Assembly (NCBI GenBank): GCA_007124045.1
Contig: SLFX01000181.1
Coordinates: 1-33,008 of the forward strand
DNA: 33,008 bases
Reading direction: 5' to 3'
From: Candidatus Delongbacteria bacterium
GTDB lineage: Bacteria; UBA4055
The number at the start of each line of letters is the position of its first letter. Position 1 is the first letter of the stretch. The notes below the pieces were generated by a model. The model ran no database searches. It saw only the letters and a list, made by a program, of their open reading frames with translations, and was not told the origin of the DNA. The translations under genes and the position numbers were made by a program. This document shows, piece by piece, positions 17,819 to 26,431 of this stretch.

Positions 17819-18220
17819 TTATCTCTTCGAGAACTGATATCTTTTTCTCGCCTTTGCCAAACCGTACTTTTTTCTTTCCTTTTCTCTTGAATCTCTGGTA
17901 AGCATTCCGGCTGCTCTCAAAATCCTTTTGTAACTTTCGTCAACAGCTACGAGAGCACGGGATATCCCGAGTCTGGTTGCACCTGCCTGGCCCGACAGTC
18001 CGCCGCCGTTAACATTTACGAAAACATCAAACTTACCACTGTTACCGGTCAACTCTAAAGGCTGTTCAAGGTCCATTTGAAGAAGTTTCTTTTTAAAGTA
18101 ATCAAGACTTTCCGTATTATTCACGATTATCTTTCCTGAACCTTCCTTTATTCTTACTCTTGCTGTCGCAGACTTTCTTCTGCCTATCGCCAGGTGAAAT
18201 CCGTTAATAGTTTCTTTCAT
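17819..18220 (-). CDS. rpsI: 30S ribosomal protein S9
   Basis: AIGRRKSATARVRIKEGSGKIIVNN, GGGLSGQAGATRLGISRAL, LTRDSREKERKKYGLAKARKRYQFSKR. Confidence 0.99.
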   Translation of the reverse strand: MKETINGFHLAIGRRKSATARVRIKEGSGKIIVNNTESLDYFKKKLLQMDLEQPLELTGNSGKFDVFVNVNGGGLSGQAGATRLGISRALVAVDESYKRILRAAGMLTRDSREKERKKYGLAKARKRYQFSKR

Positions 18221-18245
18221 TTTATCCTAATCCTTTGTTTTATTT

Positions 18246-18674
18246 TTAAACTGAAAGTATCTCTGGTTTCTGGGCCGTGTGAGGGTGATCAGGGCCTTTG
18301 TACACTTTTAGCCTTGTCAGCCTTCTGTCTCTCATTTTATTTTTTGGCAACATACCGCTGACAGCAGAGGTGATTATCCTTTCAGGATGCTTCTCTCTGA
18401 CAGCAGCGACACTGGTGAATGACTCGTTACCCGTGTAGCCCGTATGTTTGAAATACATTTTTGAATTCTCTTTGTTTCCGGTAAGAACCACTTTTTCCGC
18501 ATTTACCACGATCACAAAGTCGCCCAAATCAATATGCGGTGTGTAGAGCGGCTTGTTTTTACCGGTCAATCTGCGGGCTATCTCGGTCGCTATCCTTCCA
18601 AGATGCCTGCCTTCAGCATCAACAATATGCCATTTTCTGTCAATATCGCTGTGCTTTGCACTAATTGTTTTCAT
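18246..18674 (-). CDS. rplM: 50S ribosomal protein L13
   Basis: KWHIVDAEGRHLGRIATEIARRLTGKNKPLYTPHIDLGDFVIVVNAEKV, VSGMLPKN, LKVYKGPDHPHTAQKPE. Confidence 0.99.
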   Translation of the reverse strand: MKTISAKHSDIDRKWHIVDAEGRHLGRIATEIARRLTGKNKPLYTPHIDLGDFVIVVNAEKVVLTGNKENSKMYFKHTGYTGNESFTSVAAVREKHPERIITSAVSGMLPKNKMRDRRLTRLKVYKGPDHPHTAQKPEILSV

Positions 18675-18721
18675 TGTTTCTCCTGTTTCCTATTTTAAAT
18701 TTATCACAGTCACTGTCACTT

Positions 18722-18757
18722 CTCTTTCACCATGATCATCTCTCTGGTGCAAAAGAG
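18722..18757 (-). ncRNA. Candidate hairpin in the rplM (L13) mRNA leader
   Basis: Minus strand CTCTTT-tg-CACCA-gagagatgatca-TGGTG-AAAGAG: 11 bp with a 2-nt bulge, upstream of the rplM SD. Confidence 0.4.
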
Positions 18758-18819
18758 ATATACGAACATCATAATTGACTTTTTTGTGCTCAAGTCAATC
18801 GTTTTCGCACGAACTTATA

Positions 18820-18848
18820 AATATAATCTGATGCAAAATAAAATGCAA
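18820..18848 (-). promoter_or_regulatory. Candidate distal promoter of rplM-rpsI
   Basis: Minus strand TTGCAT-(17 nt)-TATATT. Confidence 0.4.
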
Positions 18849-18867
18849 CTCTTTAAATAAAAAAAAA

Positions 18868-19620
18868 TTACTGTATAAAATAGCCTATTCTCTCCCACCT
18901 GACCGATTTCAGGAATCTGTATAAAGGGTAGTCTGAATCAAAAGAGAAGTATACCATAACAGGCTTTCCTATTATTAGATCCTCCTGAACAAAACCCCAA
19001 AATCTGCTGTCGTAACTGTTGTCCCTGTTATCACCTATCATGAAATAATTTCCGTCAGGAACGGTCAAGGGGCCGAAGTTATCCCTGTTACCCAGTCCTT
19101 TATAAATACCTCTCTGGATCGCGCCGGGTGGATATGTGTTTCTGTCAGCGAAACGGGCCCTGGGCCAGCCTTCTTTATAACCCGGATCGTTTTCAAGCGT
19201 ATCGAAGAAATAACCGAAAGGTTTTCCGTCCACATAAAGTTCTTTGTTAATGATCTCGACCGTCTGCCCCGGCAGCCCTACACATCTTTTGACATAATAA
19301 AGCCACTGTTTGAGATTTTCGTCATAATGTCTGAAAACCACTACATCCCCGCTTTTTATGCTTTTAAAAAGCGGGGTTTTGAACCACGGAACACCGAATC
19401 CGATCTGGGTAAAGGGTATTCCGATCCTGTCGGGAGTTCTGAACCCGTACACAAACTTGTTAACAAGCAGCATATCTCCCACCATAAGGGTTTTTTCCAT
19501 AGATCCTGTCGGTATCCTGTAAGCTGAAACTACAAACGACATTATAAGAAAAAGTGTTATTACAAGCGTTAACGCCGGCTTAAGAAGTCTCAGATAATCA
19601 GTTTTATTTTCTTCGTTCAT
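18868..19620 (-). CDS. lepB: Signal peptidase I
   Basis: SAYRIPTGSMEKTLMVGDMLLVNKFVYGFRTP, YVKRCVGLPGQTVEI, FMIGDNRDNSYDSRFWGFV. Start probably at MNEENKTDY (19620) because the putative promoter sits just upstream of 19641. Confidence 0.95.
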   Translation of the reverse strand: MNEENKTDYLRLLKPALTLVITLFLIMSFVVSAYRIPTGSMEKTLMVGDMLLVNKFVYGFRTPDRIGIPFTQIGFGVPWFKTPLFKSIKSGDVVVFRHYDENLKQWLYYVKRCVGLPGQTVEIINKELYVDGKPFGYFFDTLENDPGYKEGWPRARFADRNTYPPGAIQRGIYKGLGNRDNFGPLTVPDGNYFMIGDNRDNSYDSRFWGFVQEDLIIGKPVMVYFSFDSDYPLYRFLKSVRWERIGYFIQ

Positions 19621-19655
19621 CAGTACTAAATCCTGCTTCAAATTAAATTCAGCGA

Positions 19656-19684
19656 ATAGTATGATTTTTTTTTCGTTTTGTCAA
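19656..19684 (-). promoter_or_regulatory. Candidate promoter of lepB
   Basis: Minus strand TTGACA-(17 nt)-TACTAT. Confidence 0.5.
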
Positions 19685-19771
19685 TTCTTATTCAAAACAG
19701 CTATTTTTACGGAACTTTTAATGCGATGTTCATTATAAAAGTTAAATTCAGCTTTCATTGTCAATTATTTT

Positions 19772-19801
19772 TTGTTAAATTTGTAGGAATAGCGTTATAC
19801 T
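19772..19801 (+). promoter_or_regulatory. Candidate promoter of the ABC/Gld-like operon
   Basis: TTGTTA-(18 nt)-TATACT, upstream of ATG 19825. Confidence 0.4.
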
Positions 19802-19824
19802 AAAATTAAACACGGAAACAATTT

Positions 19825-20742
19825 ATGATCACACTTACCGATCTTTCGAAAAATTACGGTCGGGTCCAGGCTCTCAAAAGCGTATCTTCTACGATCAGAA
19901 GCGGAGAAATTACAGGGATACTGGGGCCCAACGGCGCAGGAAAAACGACTTTACTGAAGATAATAACCTGCTTCATATACCCTACTTCAGGATCAGTAAA
20001 TGTCGGCGGGTCAAGTGTTTTCAGAGACAGTATGAGGATCAGGAGTATGATAGGATATCTTCCCGAGAATGCACCGTTATATTCTGATTTGAGCGTTATA
20101 GATTATCTGAGATTCATTTCAAAGATAAGAAATATTCCTTCAAAAATGATATCCGACAGAATTTCATCAGTTTCAGATTCATGCGGAATAAAATCTGTTG
20201 CATATAAAAGGATCGATGCTCTTTCAAAGGGCTACCGCCAGAGAGTCGGGCTTGCTCAGGCACTCATTCACGATCCTGAGATAATAATTCTCGATGAACC
20301 TACATCAGGGCTTGACCCGAACCAGATCATGGAGATCCGCGACATGATAAAGCAACTCGGCAGGAAGAAAACAATGTTATTTTCAAGCCATATCCTTCAG
20401 GAAGTTCAAGCTGTGTGTGACAGGGCGCTTATTATAAACAGAGGCGAAATAGTAGGAGACGGGGATCCGAACTCAATGCAATCAGAATCTTCGGCTCGTA
20501 AAGAACTTCTTCTTACTGTGAAGGTAGAGAACGATATTTCGAAAAAGATTACTGACCTTTCATCTGTTAATACAGTCAGAGTATTAAAGAAATCCGAACA
20601 GGAAATAACATACCTTATCGAACACGAAGAAGATATCAGAGAAAAATTATTCGATCTTTGCGTTCAAGAGAATGCAAAGATCATAGAAATGCGATTTGAA
20701 AAACATTCACTGGAAAAAATCTTTAGAGAACTAACTGCTTAA
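19825..20742 (+). CDS. ABC transporter ATP-binding protein (GldA-like)
   Basis: GILGPNGAGKTTLLKI Walker A, LSKGYRQRVGLAQALIHDPEIIILDEPTSGLDP signature and Walker B; downstream GldF- and GldG-like genes. Confidence 0.92.
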   Translation: MITLTDLSKNYGRVQALKSVSSTIRSGEITGILGPNGAGKTTLLKIITCFIYPTSGSVNVGGSSVFRDSMRIRSMIGYLPENAPLYSDLSVIDYLRFISKIRNIPSKMISDRISSVSDSCGIKSVAYKRIDALSKGYRQRVGLAQALIHDPEIIILDEPTSGLDPNQIMEIRDMIKQLGRKKTMLFSSHILQEVQAVCDRALIINRGEIVGDGDPNSMQSESSARKELLLTVKVENDISKKITDLSSVNTVRVLKKSEQEITYLIEHEEDIREKLFDLCVQENAKIIEMRFEKHSLEKIFRELTA

Positions 20743-20754
20743 AAGGAGCAAATA

Positions 20755-21456
20755 ATGAGATCATCTCTGGTTATAGCCGGAAAAGAAATAAAATCATATT
20801 TCGCGACACCATCAGCATATATAATACTGGTTCTGTTCACAGGAATCACGGGATGGTTTTTTACCAACACCCTTTTTATTGAAGGGGGTCAGGCTGAAAT
20901 GTCATCGTATTTTGGACTGACACCATTTTTATACATGTTCATTATTCCTGCACTGACTATGAGATCAATAGCAGAAGAAAAAAAGACCGGCACAATGGAG
21001 GTAATGACAACTTTTCCTGTTTCGGCTTTAAGCATAGTTACAGGCAAATTTCTTGGTGCCTTTTTTATAGTAATTCTTTCCCTTTTTCTTACCTTCCCTG
21101 CGTTACTGACGATAGGAATACTTGGAAAACCTGACTGGGGAATAGTCTTCACCAGTTATGCCGGACTGATTATGATGGGCGCATCTTTTACTGCAATAGG
21201 AATATATTGCTCCGCTGTCACAGAAAATCAAATGATAGCATTTATGATCAGTTTTTTTATAATATTTATTCTTATGATGCTTGATTCAATGCTTGTATTT
21301 TTACCTTTTACACTTATTTTTGACTACATCAGTGTAAACTCACATTACCATAACTTCTTGAGAGGAATCATTGACACAAGAAATATTGTTTATTTTTCTT
21401 CTATGGCATTACTGTTCCTTTTTTCAGCAGCTAAATCAATTGAATCTGAACGCTAA
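20755..21456 (+). CDS. ABC-2 type permease (GldF-like)
   Basis: VIAGKEIKSYFATPSAYIILVLFTGITGWFF, IIPALTMRSIAEEKKTGTMEVMTTFPVS; six-TM pattern; adjacent to the ATPase. Confidence 0.88.
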   Translation: MRSSLVIAGKEIKSYFATPSAYIILVLFTGITGWFFTNTLFIEGGQAEMSSYFGLTPFLYMFIIPALTMRSIAEEKKTGTMEVMTTFPVSALSIVTGKFLGAFFIVILSLFLTFPALLTIGILGKPDWGIVFTSYAGLIMMGASFTAIGIYCSAVTENQMIAFMISFFIIFILMMLDSMLVFLPFTLIFDYISVNSHYHNFLRGIIDTRNIVYFSSMALLFLFSAAKSIESER

Positions 21457-21473
21457 TCCAAAGGAAAACTACT

Positions 21474-23000
21474 ATGATAAAAAATAGAAAATATGGATCT
21501 TTTCTCACAATTTTGATAATTCTGTTTACTGCAGTTATAATGAATATCTCATTTTATTTCTTTTTTAAAAGATTCGATTTTACGGAAGGAAAGATATATT
21601 CGCTTTCAGAATCCAGTAAAAATTTAGTATCGGAATTGGAAGAAGAATTAAAGATCAAATGTTTTTTTTCAAACGATCTGCCTCCTCAACTAAAATTGAT
21701 CCCTTCACATATAAAAAATAATCTCGAAGAATACAGAGCTTATTCCAATGGAAAACTCACCTATGAATTTATTAATCCCTTCAGTATTGAGTTTTCGGAA
21801 CTCATCATGAAATACCAGCTTCCCTCAGCACAGGTCCAGGTGCTGGAAAAAGACGAGTTCAAAGTTAAAAGGATCTTTATGGGAATTGTAATGACCTATG
21901 GTGACAGACATGAGATAATACCTTTCGTTCAGAGCGGAGATATGCCTGTAATTGAGTACGAGATTAGCAGCAGAATAAAAAAACTGATTTCAGAAAGTTT
22001 GCCATCAATAGGCATTCTCACAGGTTTCAGCTCAACTTCTTTCAATGACATGAGAACAGCAATGCGAATACTCCTTTCGCAATATAAAGTAGATGAGATT
22101 GATTTGATAAGCACAGTCCCTGATCCTGATGTGCACAGTGCATTTATTATTGCAGGTCCCGAAAAAGATTTTTCAAAAGAACAACTAAGAGCTATCGACA
22201 ATTATGTTATTGCCGGCGGAAGGGCAGGTTTTTTTATTGATAAAACTAAACCGGACCTTGAAAAAATGGGAATAAGAGACATCAGGTCAAATATCGACTC
22301 TCTTACAGTATCATATGGTTTTAAAGTAAACAACGATCTCGTTGGAGACAGGCAGGCCGGTCTCATAACTGTAAGGCGGCAGAAGGGGTTTTTCAGTTTC
22401 GTAGATCAGTTGCGCTACCCTTTTATCCCTCAGATAACTGAACTGGACAGGGATAATCCGGTTACGCGCAGATTAGATCCGGTAAATCTGTATTTTCCGA
22501 GTTCTTTGGATCTTTCATATTCAGAAGGAAATAATACCGATATTAATATTATTGCCCGTTCATCGGAAAATTCATTCACACAGACGGAGAATTATTACAT
22601 TTTTGCAGACAGAGACATTAGTGATTATACTTACGACAGATCACATCTTCCGCTTATCGCGCTTATTGAAGGGTCTTTCAGATCTTTTTCGGACTCTTCT
22701 GTAACCGGTGAAACAACCCGCATGGCAATATCCGGTAATTCCAGATTTTTTCTTGACGGTATTTTTCAAAATGACAGCGATATAGACCTGTTTCTGAATA
22801 TTGTCGACTGGCTGACCGCTGACGATTCATTAATAGGAATTCGATCAAAAAATATCGAGTTCAGGCCATTAAAAGATGTAAGTGAAACCGGAAGACTTAT
22901 TATAAAGTTGCTTAATTTAATATCAGTACCTTTTATAATTACAGTAACCGGACTTATGAAATGGATCAAGACCAGATCAAGAAAAGATTTCAGCCTCTAA
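21474..23000 (+). CDS. GldG-like ABC-type auxiliary substrate-binding protein
   Basis: NISFYFFFKRFDFTEGKIYSLSESSKNLVSELEEELKIKCFFSNDLPPQL; PSIGILTGF; flanking TM segments; third gene of the GldA-F-G arrangement. Confidence 0.85.
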   Translation: MIKNRKYGSFLTILIILFTAVIMNISFYFFFKRFDFTEGKIYSLSESSKNLVSELEEELKIKCFFSNDLPPQLKLIPSHIKNNLEEYRAYSNGKLTYEFINPFSIEFSELIMKYQLPSAQVQVLEKDEFKVKRIFMGIVMTYGDRHEIIPFVQSGDMPVIEYEISSRIKKLISESLPSIGILTGFSSTSFNDMRTAMRILLSQYKVDEIDLISTVPDPDVHSAFIIAGPEKDFSKEQLRAIDNYVIAGGRAGFFIDKTKPDLEKMGIRDIRSNIDSLTVSYGFKVNNDLVGDRQAGLITVRRQKGFFSFVDQLRYPFIPQITELDRDNPVTRRLDPVNLYFPSSLDLSYSEGNNTDINIIARSSENSFTQTENYYIFADRDISDYTYDRSHLPLIALIEGSFRSFSDSSVTGETTRMAISGNSRFFLDGIFQNDSDIDLFLNIVDWLTADDSLIGIRSKNIEFRPLKDVSETGRLIIKLLNLISVPFIITVTGLMKWIKTRSRKDFSL

Positions 23001-24121
23001 AGAAAATTCTTCATCTTCATTCTTGATGTCGGTTTTACGAAAGGTGAATCCGATATCTCTCCTTCGAGTATTCTTGATTTTCCCTCTTCATTGAATGTAA
23101 GTTTAGTTCCGGTTTCGAGAGGTGTCTGAGACATTAGAAACCCTATCGGTCTGTTCTCAAGTGTGGGTGATATTACTCCTGATACTACATTTCCGATCTT
23201 TACACCTTCAAGATTCACATTCCAGCCGGGCATTGCTTTGCTGCGGCCGCTCATAATAAAAGGTATAGTGTAATGCCCGCTTCCCTCCTCTCTGATCTTT
23301 AGAAGTGCCGCCTTTCCTATAAAATCATGTTCCCAGTCAAATACAAAATTCCAGGGTGTGTTCAGAGCCGGTACATCCGGGCGTATCTCGTGACCGTGTA
23401 GAGGAAGGCCGGCTTCGGTCCTTAATGAATCCCTTGCACCGAGACCACACGGTTCTATTCCGTATTTTTCTCCTGCTTTTATGAGCATATCCCACATTTC
23501 GACGGCCCTGTCTGAATCAAAATACAGCTCGAATCCTATCTCTCCGGTATAACCTGTTCTGGAGAGGAGAACCGGTATGCCGCCAATAACAACCCCGTCT
23601 CTGAATTTAAAAAATCCGAATTTATTTAAAACATCCTCTCCTGCCAGATCTCTTATTATCTTCGGTGAGTCAGGGCCCTGAAGATCAAGTTTTGCGGTGC
23701 GGTCGCTCCTGTCTGTAACTGTCACGCCCCCGGGTGCATTCTCCATGATCCACTCAAGATCCGTTCGTATGTTGCCCGCGTTTACCACAAGCATCCATTT
23801 TTCATCATTGAATTTGTATATGATACAATCATCAATAACTCCGCCGTTTTGATTCAGCATAAAATTATAAGAGGCCTGTCCGTCACTCATGCCAAAAACA
23901 TTGTTCGTAAGAAGTTTAGACATCATTTCTTTGCTGCCCGGGCCTGTTATATCAAATTCGCCCATGTGACAAATATCAAAAAGTCCGACATTTTTTCTTG
24001 TCGCATGATGCTCCGCACTCTGACCCTTTTTGTACCACAAAGGCATTTCCCAGCCTGCAAAATCCACTATTTTTCCACCGCTTTCAACATGTTTCTGGTA
24101 TAGAACCGTTCTCATTTTCAC
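22997..24121 (-). CDS. gcvT: Glycine cleavage system aminomethyltransferase (T protein)
   Basis: VDFAGWEMPLWYKKGQSAEHHATRKNVGLFDICHMGEFDITG, SRTGYTGEIGFELYF, CGLGARDSLRTEAGLPLHGHEI. Confidence 0.97.
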   Translation of the reverse strand: MKMRTVLYQKHVESGGKIVDFAGWEMPLWYKKGQSAEHHATRKNVGLFDICHMGEFDITGPGSKEMMSKLLTNNVFGMSDGQASYNFMLNQNGGVIDDCIIYKFNDEKWMLVVNAGNIRTDLEWIMENAPGGVTVTDRSDRTAKLDLQGPDSPKIIRDLAGEDVLNKFGFFKFRDGVVIGGIPVLLSRTGYTGEIGFELYFDSDRAVEMWDMLIKAGEKYGIEPCGLGARDSLRTEAGLPLHGHEIRPDVPALNTPWNFVFDWEHDFIGKAALLKIREEGSGHYTIPFIMSGRSKAMPGWNVNLEGVKIGNVVSGVISPTLENRPIGFLMSQTPLETGTKLTFNEEGKSRILEGEISDSPFVKPTSRMKMKNFL

Positions 24122-24176
24122 GCTCCGTTGTTAAAATTATTTTTACGCCTCAGAATTTAATAATCCAAAACAAAAA

Positions 24177-24205
24177 TTGCAATTTAAATCAAATAATTTT
24201 ATATT
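24177..24205 (+). promoter_or_regulatory. Candidate promoter of holA-nrdR-comF
   Basis: TTGCAA-(17 nt)-TATATT. Confidence 0.4.
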
Positions 24206-24224
24206 ACACAAATCAAATAATTTT
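24186..24224 (+). repeat. Two-copy 15-bp direct repeat AAATCAAATAATTTT, 24-bp period
   Basis: Identical copies at 24186-24200 and 24210-24224, bracketing the candidate -10 element. Confidence 0.85.
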
Positions 24225-24233
24225 GAGAGCAAA

Positions 24234-25295
24234 ATGGTCACAAAAACAGGTAAAAAAAACTATAAGAAAATAACTGACTACTCAACTTTTCTTTTAACCG
24301 GTGAAGACAGATACTCAATAGAGATTAAAATATCAGAGATCGTGTCAGAATATTTGGAACAGGATCTTAAGGATTTTAACTATTCTGTCTTCAACGAAGA
24401 GAATATGGACCCGGTCACTATCAGCTCCGAGCTATACTCCCTGCCCGTAATGGCAGATCAGAGAATAGTTGTTGTCTCTGATATAGATAAAGCACCTTTA
24501 TCGTTACTGGAAATGCTGTCGGTATTTATCAAGAAAAATATCAGTACTTCAATACTTATCCTGTCCGGTACCAAACCGGATAAAAGGAAATCTTTTTTCA
24601 AAGAGCTTTCCGCAAAAAAAACCTGTCTTTCTATTGAGTTTAAAGAAAAGAACGACAGAGAAATTATTCAGTGGATCAGCAATCATATCAGATCAAAAGG
24701 TTATAATATCTCAGTCGGAGCACTTCAAATGCTCTCTCTTTCACTCTCTTCAAATCTATCACAGATATCCTCTGAAACTGACAAACTGATTGAATACTGT
24801 GAAGATAAGTGTATTTGCGAGGATGATGTTGAAAATGTTATGGGCATTTCAAAAAAGTATAATATATTCAAACTACAAAAAGCTGTTGCAGAAAAAAACC
24901 TTAAATCAGCATTGATGATCTGCGATAATATTCTAAAGGATAAAGGCAACAAAACCGATCCTATATCTATCAATCTTTTTCTTTCAAAAATGTTCACATC
25001 AGCATTTGAAATTGGATATAATTCCATTGCTTCAAAAATATCAATAGAAAGATCTGCAGCCGCTTTAGGATATAATAATCCATGGAAAGATGCCGATATT
25101 CTGACCTGTTCGAAAACATACAGAACATCAGAACTGTTAAGAAACCACCGGTATTTTCTTGAATGTGATATCAAACTTAAATCATCCTATCAGAGTCCCG
25201 ATACAGCTATTTTTCTATTGCTTGAAAAGATTATCAGTCATTCAGACGATAACTCGTTCATCTATCTTGATTATTTCGACAGTGTAAGAAAGTGA
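24234..25295 (+). CDS. holA: DNA polymerase III subunit delta (HolA)
   Basis: FLLTGEDRYSIEIKISEIV...LYSLPVMADQRIVVVSDIDKAP...ILILSGTKPDKRKSFFKELSAK; delta-subunit AAA+ fold pattern. Start at MVTKTGKK (24234) rather than 24177. Confidence 0.85.
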   Translation: MVTKTGKKNYKKITDYSTFLLTGEDRYSIEIKISEIVSEYLEQDLKDFNYSVFNEENMDPVTISSELYSLPVMADQRIVVVSDIDKAPLSLLEMLSVFIKKNISTSILILSGTKPDKRKSFFKELSAKKTCLSIEFKEKNDREIIQWISNHIRSKGYNISVGALQMLSLSLSSNLSQISSETDKLIEYCEDKCICEDDVENVMGISKKYNIFKLQKAVAEKNLKSALMICDNILKDKGNKTDPISINLFLSKMFTSAFEIGYNSIASKISIERSAAALGYNNPWKDADILTCSKTYRTSELLRNHRYFLECDIKLKSSYQSPDTAIFLLLEKIISHSDDNSFIYLDYFDSVRK

Positions 25296-25302
25296 GAATA
25301 TT

Positions 25303-25758
25303 ATGAAGTGCCCAAAATGCTCTATGAGCGAAACTAAAGTTATTGATTCAAGATCGGTAAAAAGTGATTCAGCTATTAGAAGGAGAAGAGAGTGTAACGA
25401 CTGTGGTTTTAGATTCACAACCTATGAGTATGTTGAGAAAATTGAAATGATGGTCGAAAAACAAAGCGGAACGACCGAGGAATTTGAACTTCAGAAAATC
25501 AGAAACGGCATCATGATAGCCTGCCGTAAAAGACAGATAACTCCTGAACATATTGAGCGTCTGGTAAATGAAATATACAACGAGCTGGTTTCAACGAGCG
25601 ACAACAACGGCATAATCAGATCGTCACTTATCGGAGAACTTGTCATGCAGAAACTAAAAGAAACTGACGAAGTTGCTTATATAAGGTTCGCTTCTGTTTA
25701 CAGAAAGTTCAAAGATGTTAAAGAATTCATGTCAGAACTGCAGAATATAGTAAAGTAA
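25303..25758 (+). CDS. nrdR: Transcriptional repressor NrdR
   Basis: MKCPKCSMSETKVIDSRSVKSDSAIRRRRECNDCGFRFTTYEYVE zinc ribbon plus ATP-cone. Confidence 0.98.
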   Translation: MKCPKCSMSETKVIDSRSVKSDSAIRRRRECNDCGFRFTTYEYVEKIEMMVEKQSGTTEEFELQKIRNGIMIACRKRQITPEHIERLVNEIYNELVSTSDNNGIIRSSLIGELVMQKLKETDEVAYIRFASVYRKFKDVKEFMSELQNIVK

Positions 25759-25759
25759 A

Positions 25760-26431
25760 ATGAGTTTGATAAAGATCAAAGGTCATATATGTTCTTCGTT
25801 AACCTCACTTCTATACCTTCTCTTTCCACCCTCATGCTACATCTGCTCTGAATATCTTGATGATGAACTTCTGGTTTGCAAAAAATGCCTCAAATCATTA
25901 AAAATCCATAAAAACGAAAATAAAAATCATCTTTCCGTCTTCTGTTACGACAGTAATATCAGGGTTTTGATACATGCTTTAAAATACGGCAACAGACCTT
26001 TGATCGGGAGAATTATCGGAAGGGAAATGGCAAAAAGACTTAAAGATCTTCTTTCAAACGAAAATTCACTGCTTGTACCTGTGCCTCTTCATAAAAAAAG
26101 ATTGAGAAAAAGGGGATATAACCAGAGCCGCCTTATATCTGAAGGTATTTCTGATATCACATCAATCCCCGTTGATGAATCTTTTCTTACAAGAAAAACA
26201 AATAATGTCTCGCAAACTATTCTGGGTTCAAAAGAAAGAGCTGAGAATGTTATGAATATTTTTTGTTCAAGGACGCTCTCAGAAAGTGAAAAGAGCAAAA
26301 ATGTTTATTTGATTGACGATCTCATAACAACAGGGGCAACATCAAAAGAGGCCTGTAAGGCCCTCAGGAGTGCAGGAAACGAAAAATTATTCCCCATAAG
26401 TGCCGCCACCAGTTCTAACGATTTCATGTAA
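25760..26431 (+). CDS. comF: ComF family amidophosphoribosyltransferase-like protein
   Basis: CYICSEYLDDELLVCKKCLKSL zinc-finger-like, LVPVPLHKKRLRKRGYNQSRLI, NVYLIDDLITTGATSKEA PRPP motif. Confidence 0.92.
   Translation: MSLIKIKGHICSSLTSLLYLLFPPSCYICSEYLDDELLVCKKCLKSLKIHKNENKNHLSVFCYDSNIRVLIHALKYGNRPLIGRIIGREMAKRLKDLLSNENSLLVPVPLHKKRLRKRGYNQSRLISEGISDITSIPVDESFLTRKTNNVSQTILGSKERAENVMNIFCSRTLSESEKSKNVYLIDDLITTGATSKEACKALRSAGNEKLFPISAATSSNDFM

Noticed and set aside
24725-25174. Minus-strand 149 aa ORF opposite holA
   Set aside because: Contained in the holA coding region with no start signal or recognizable motif.
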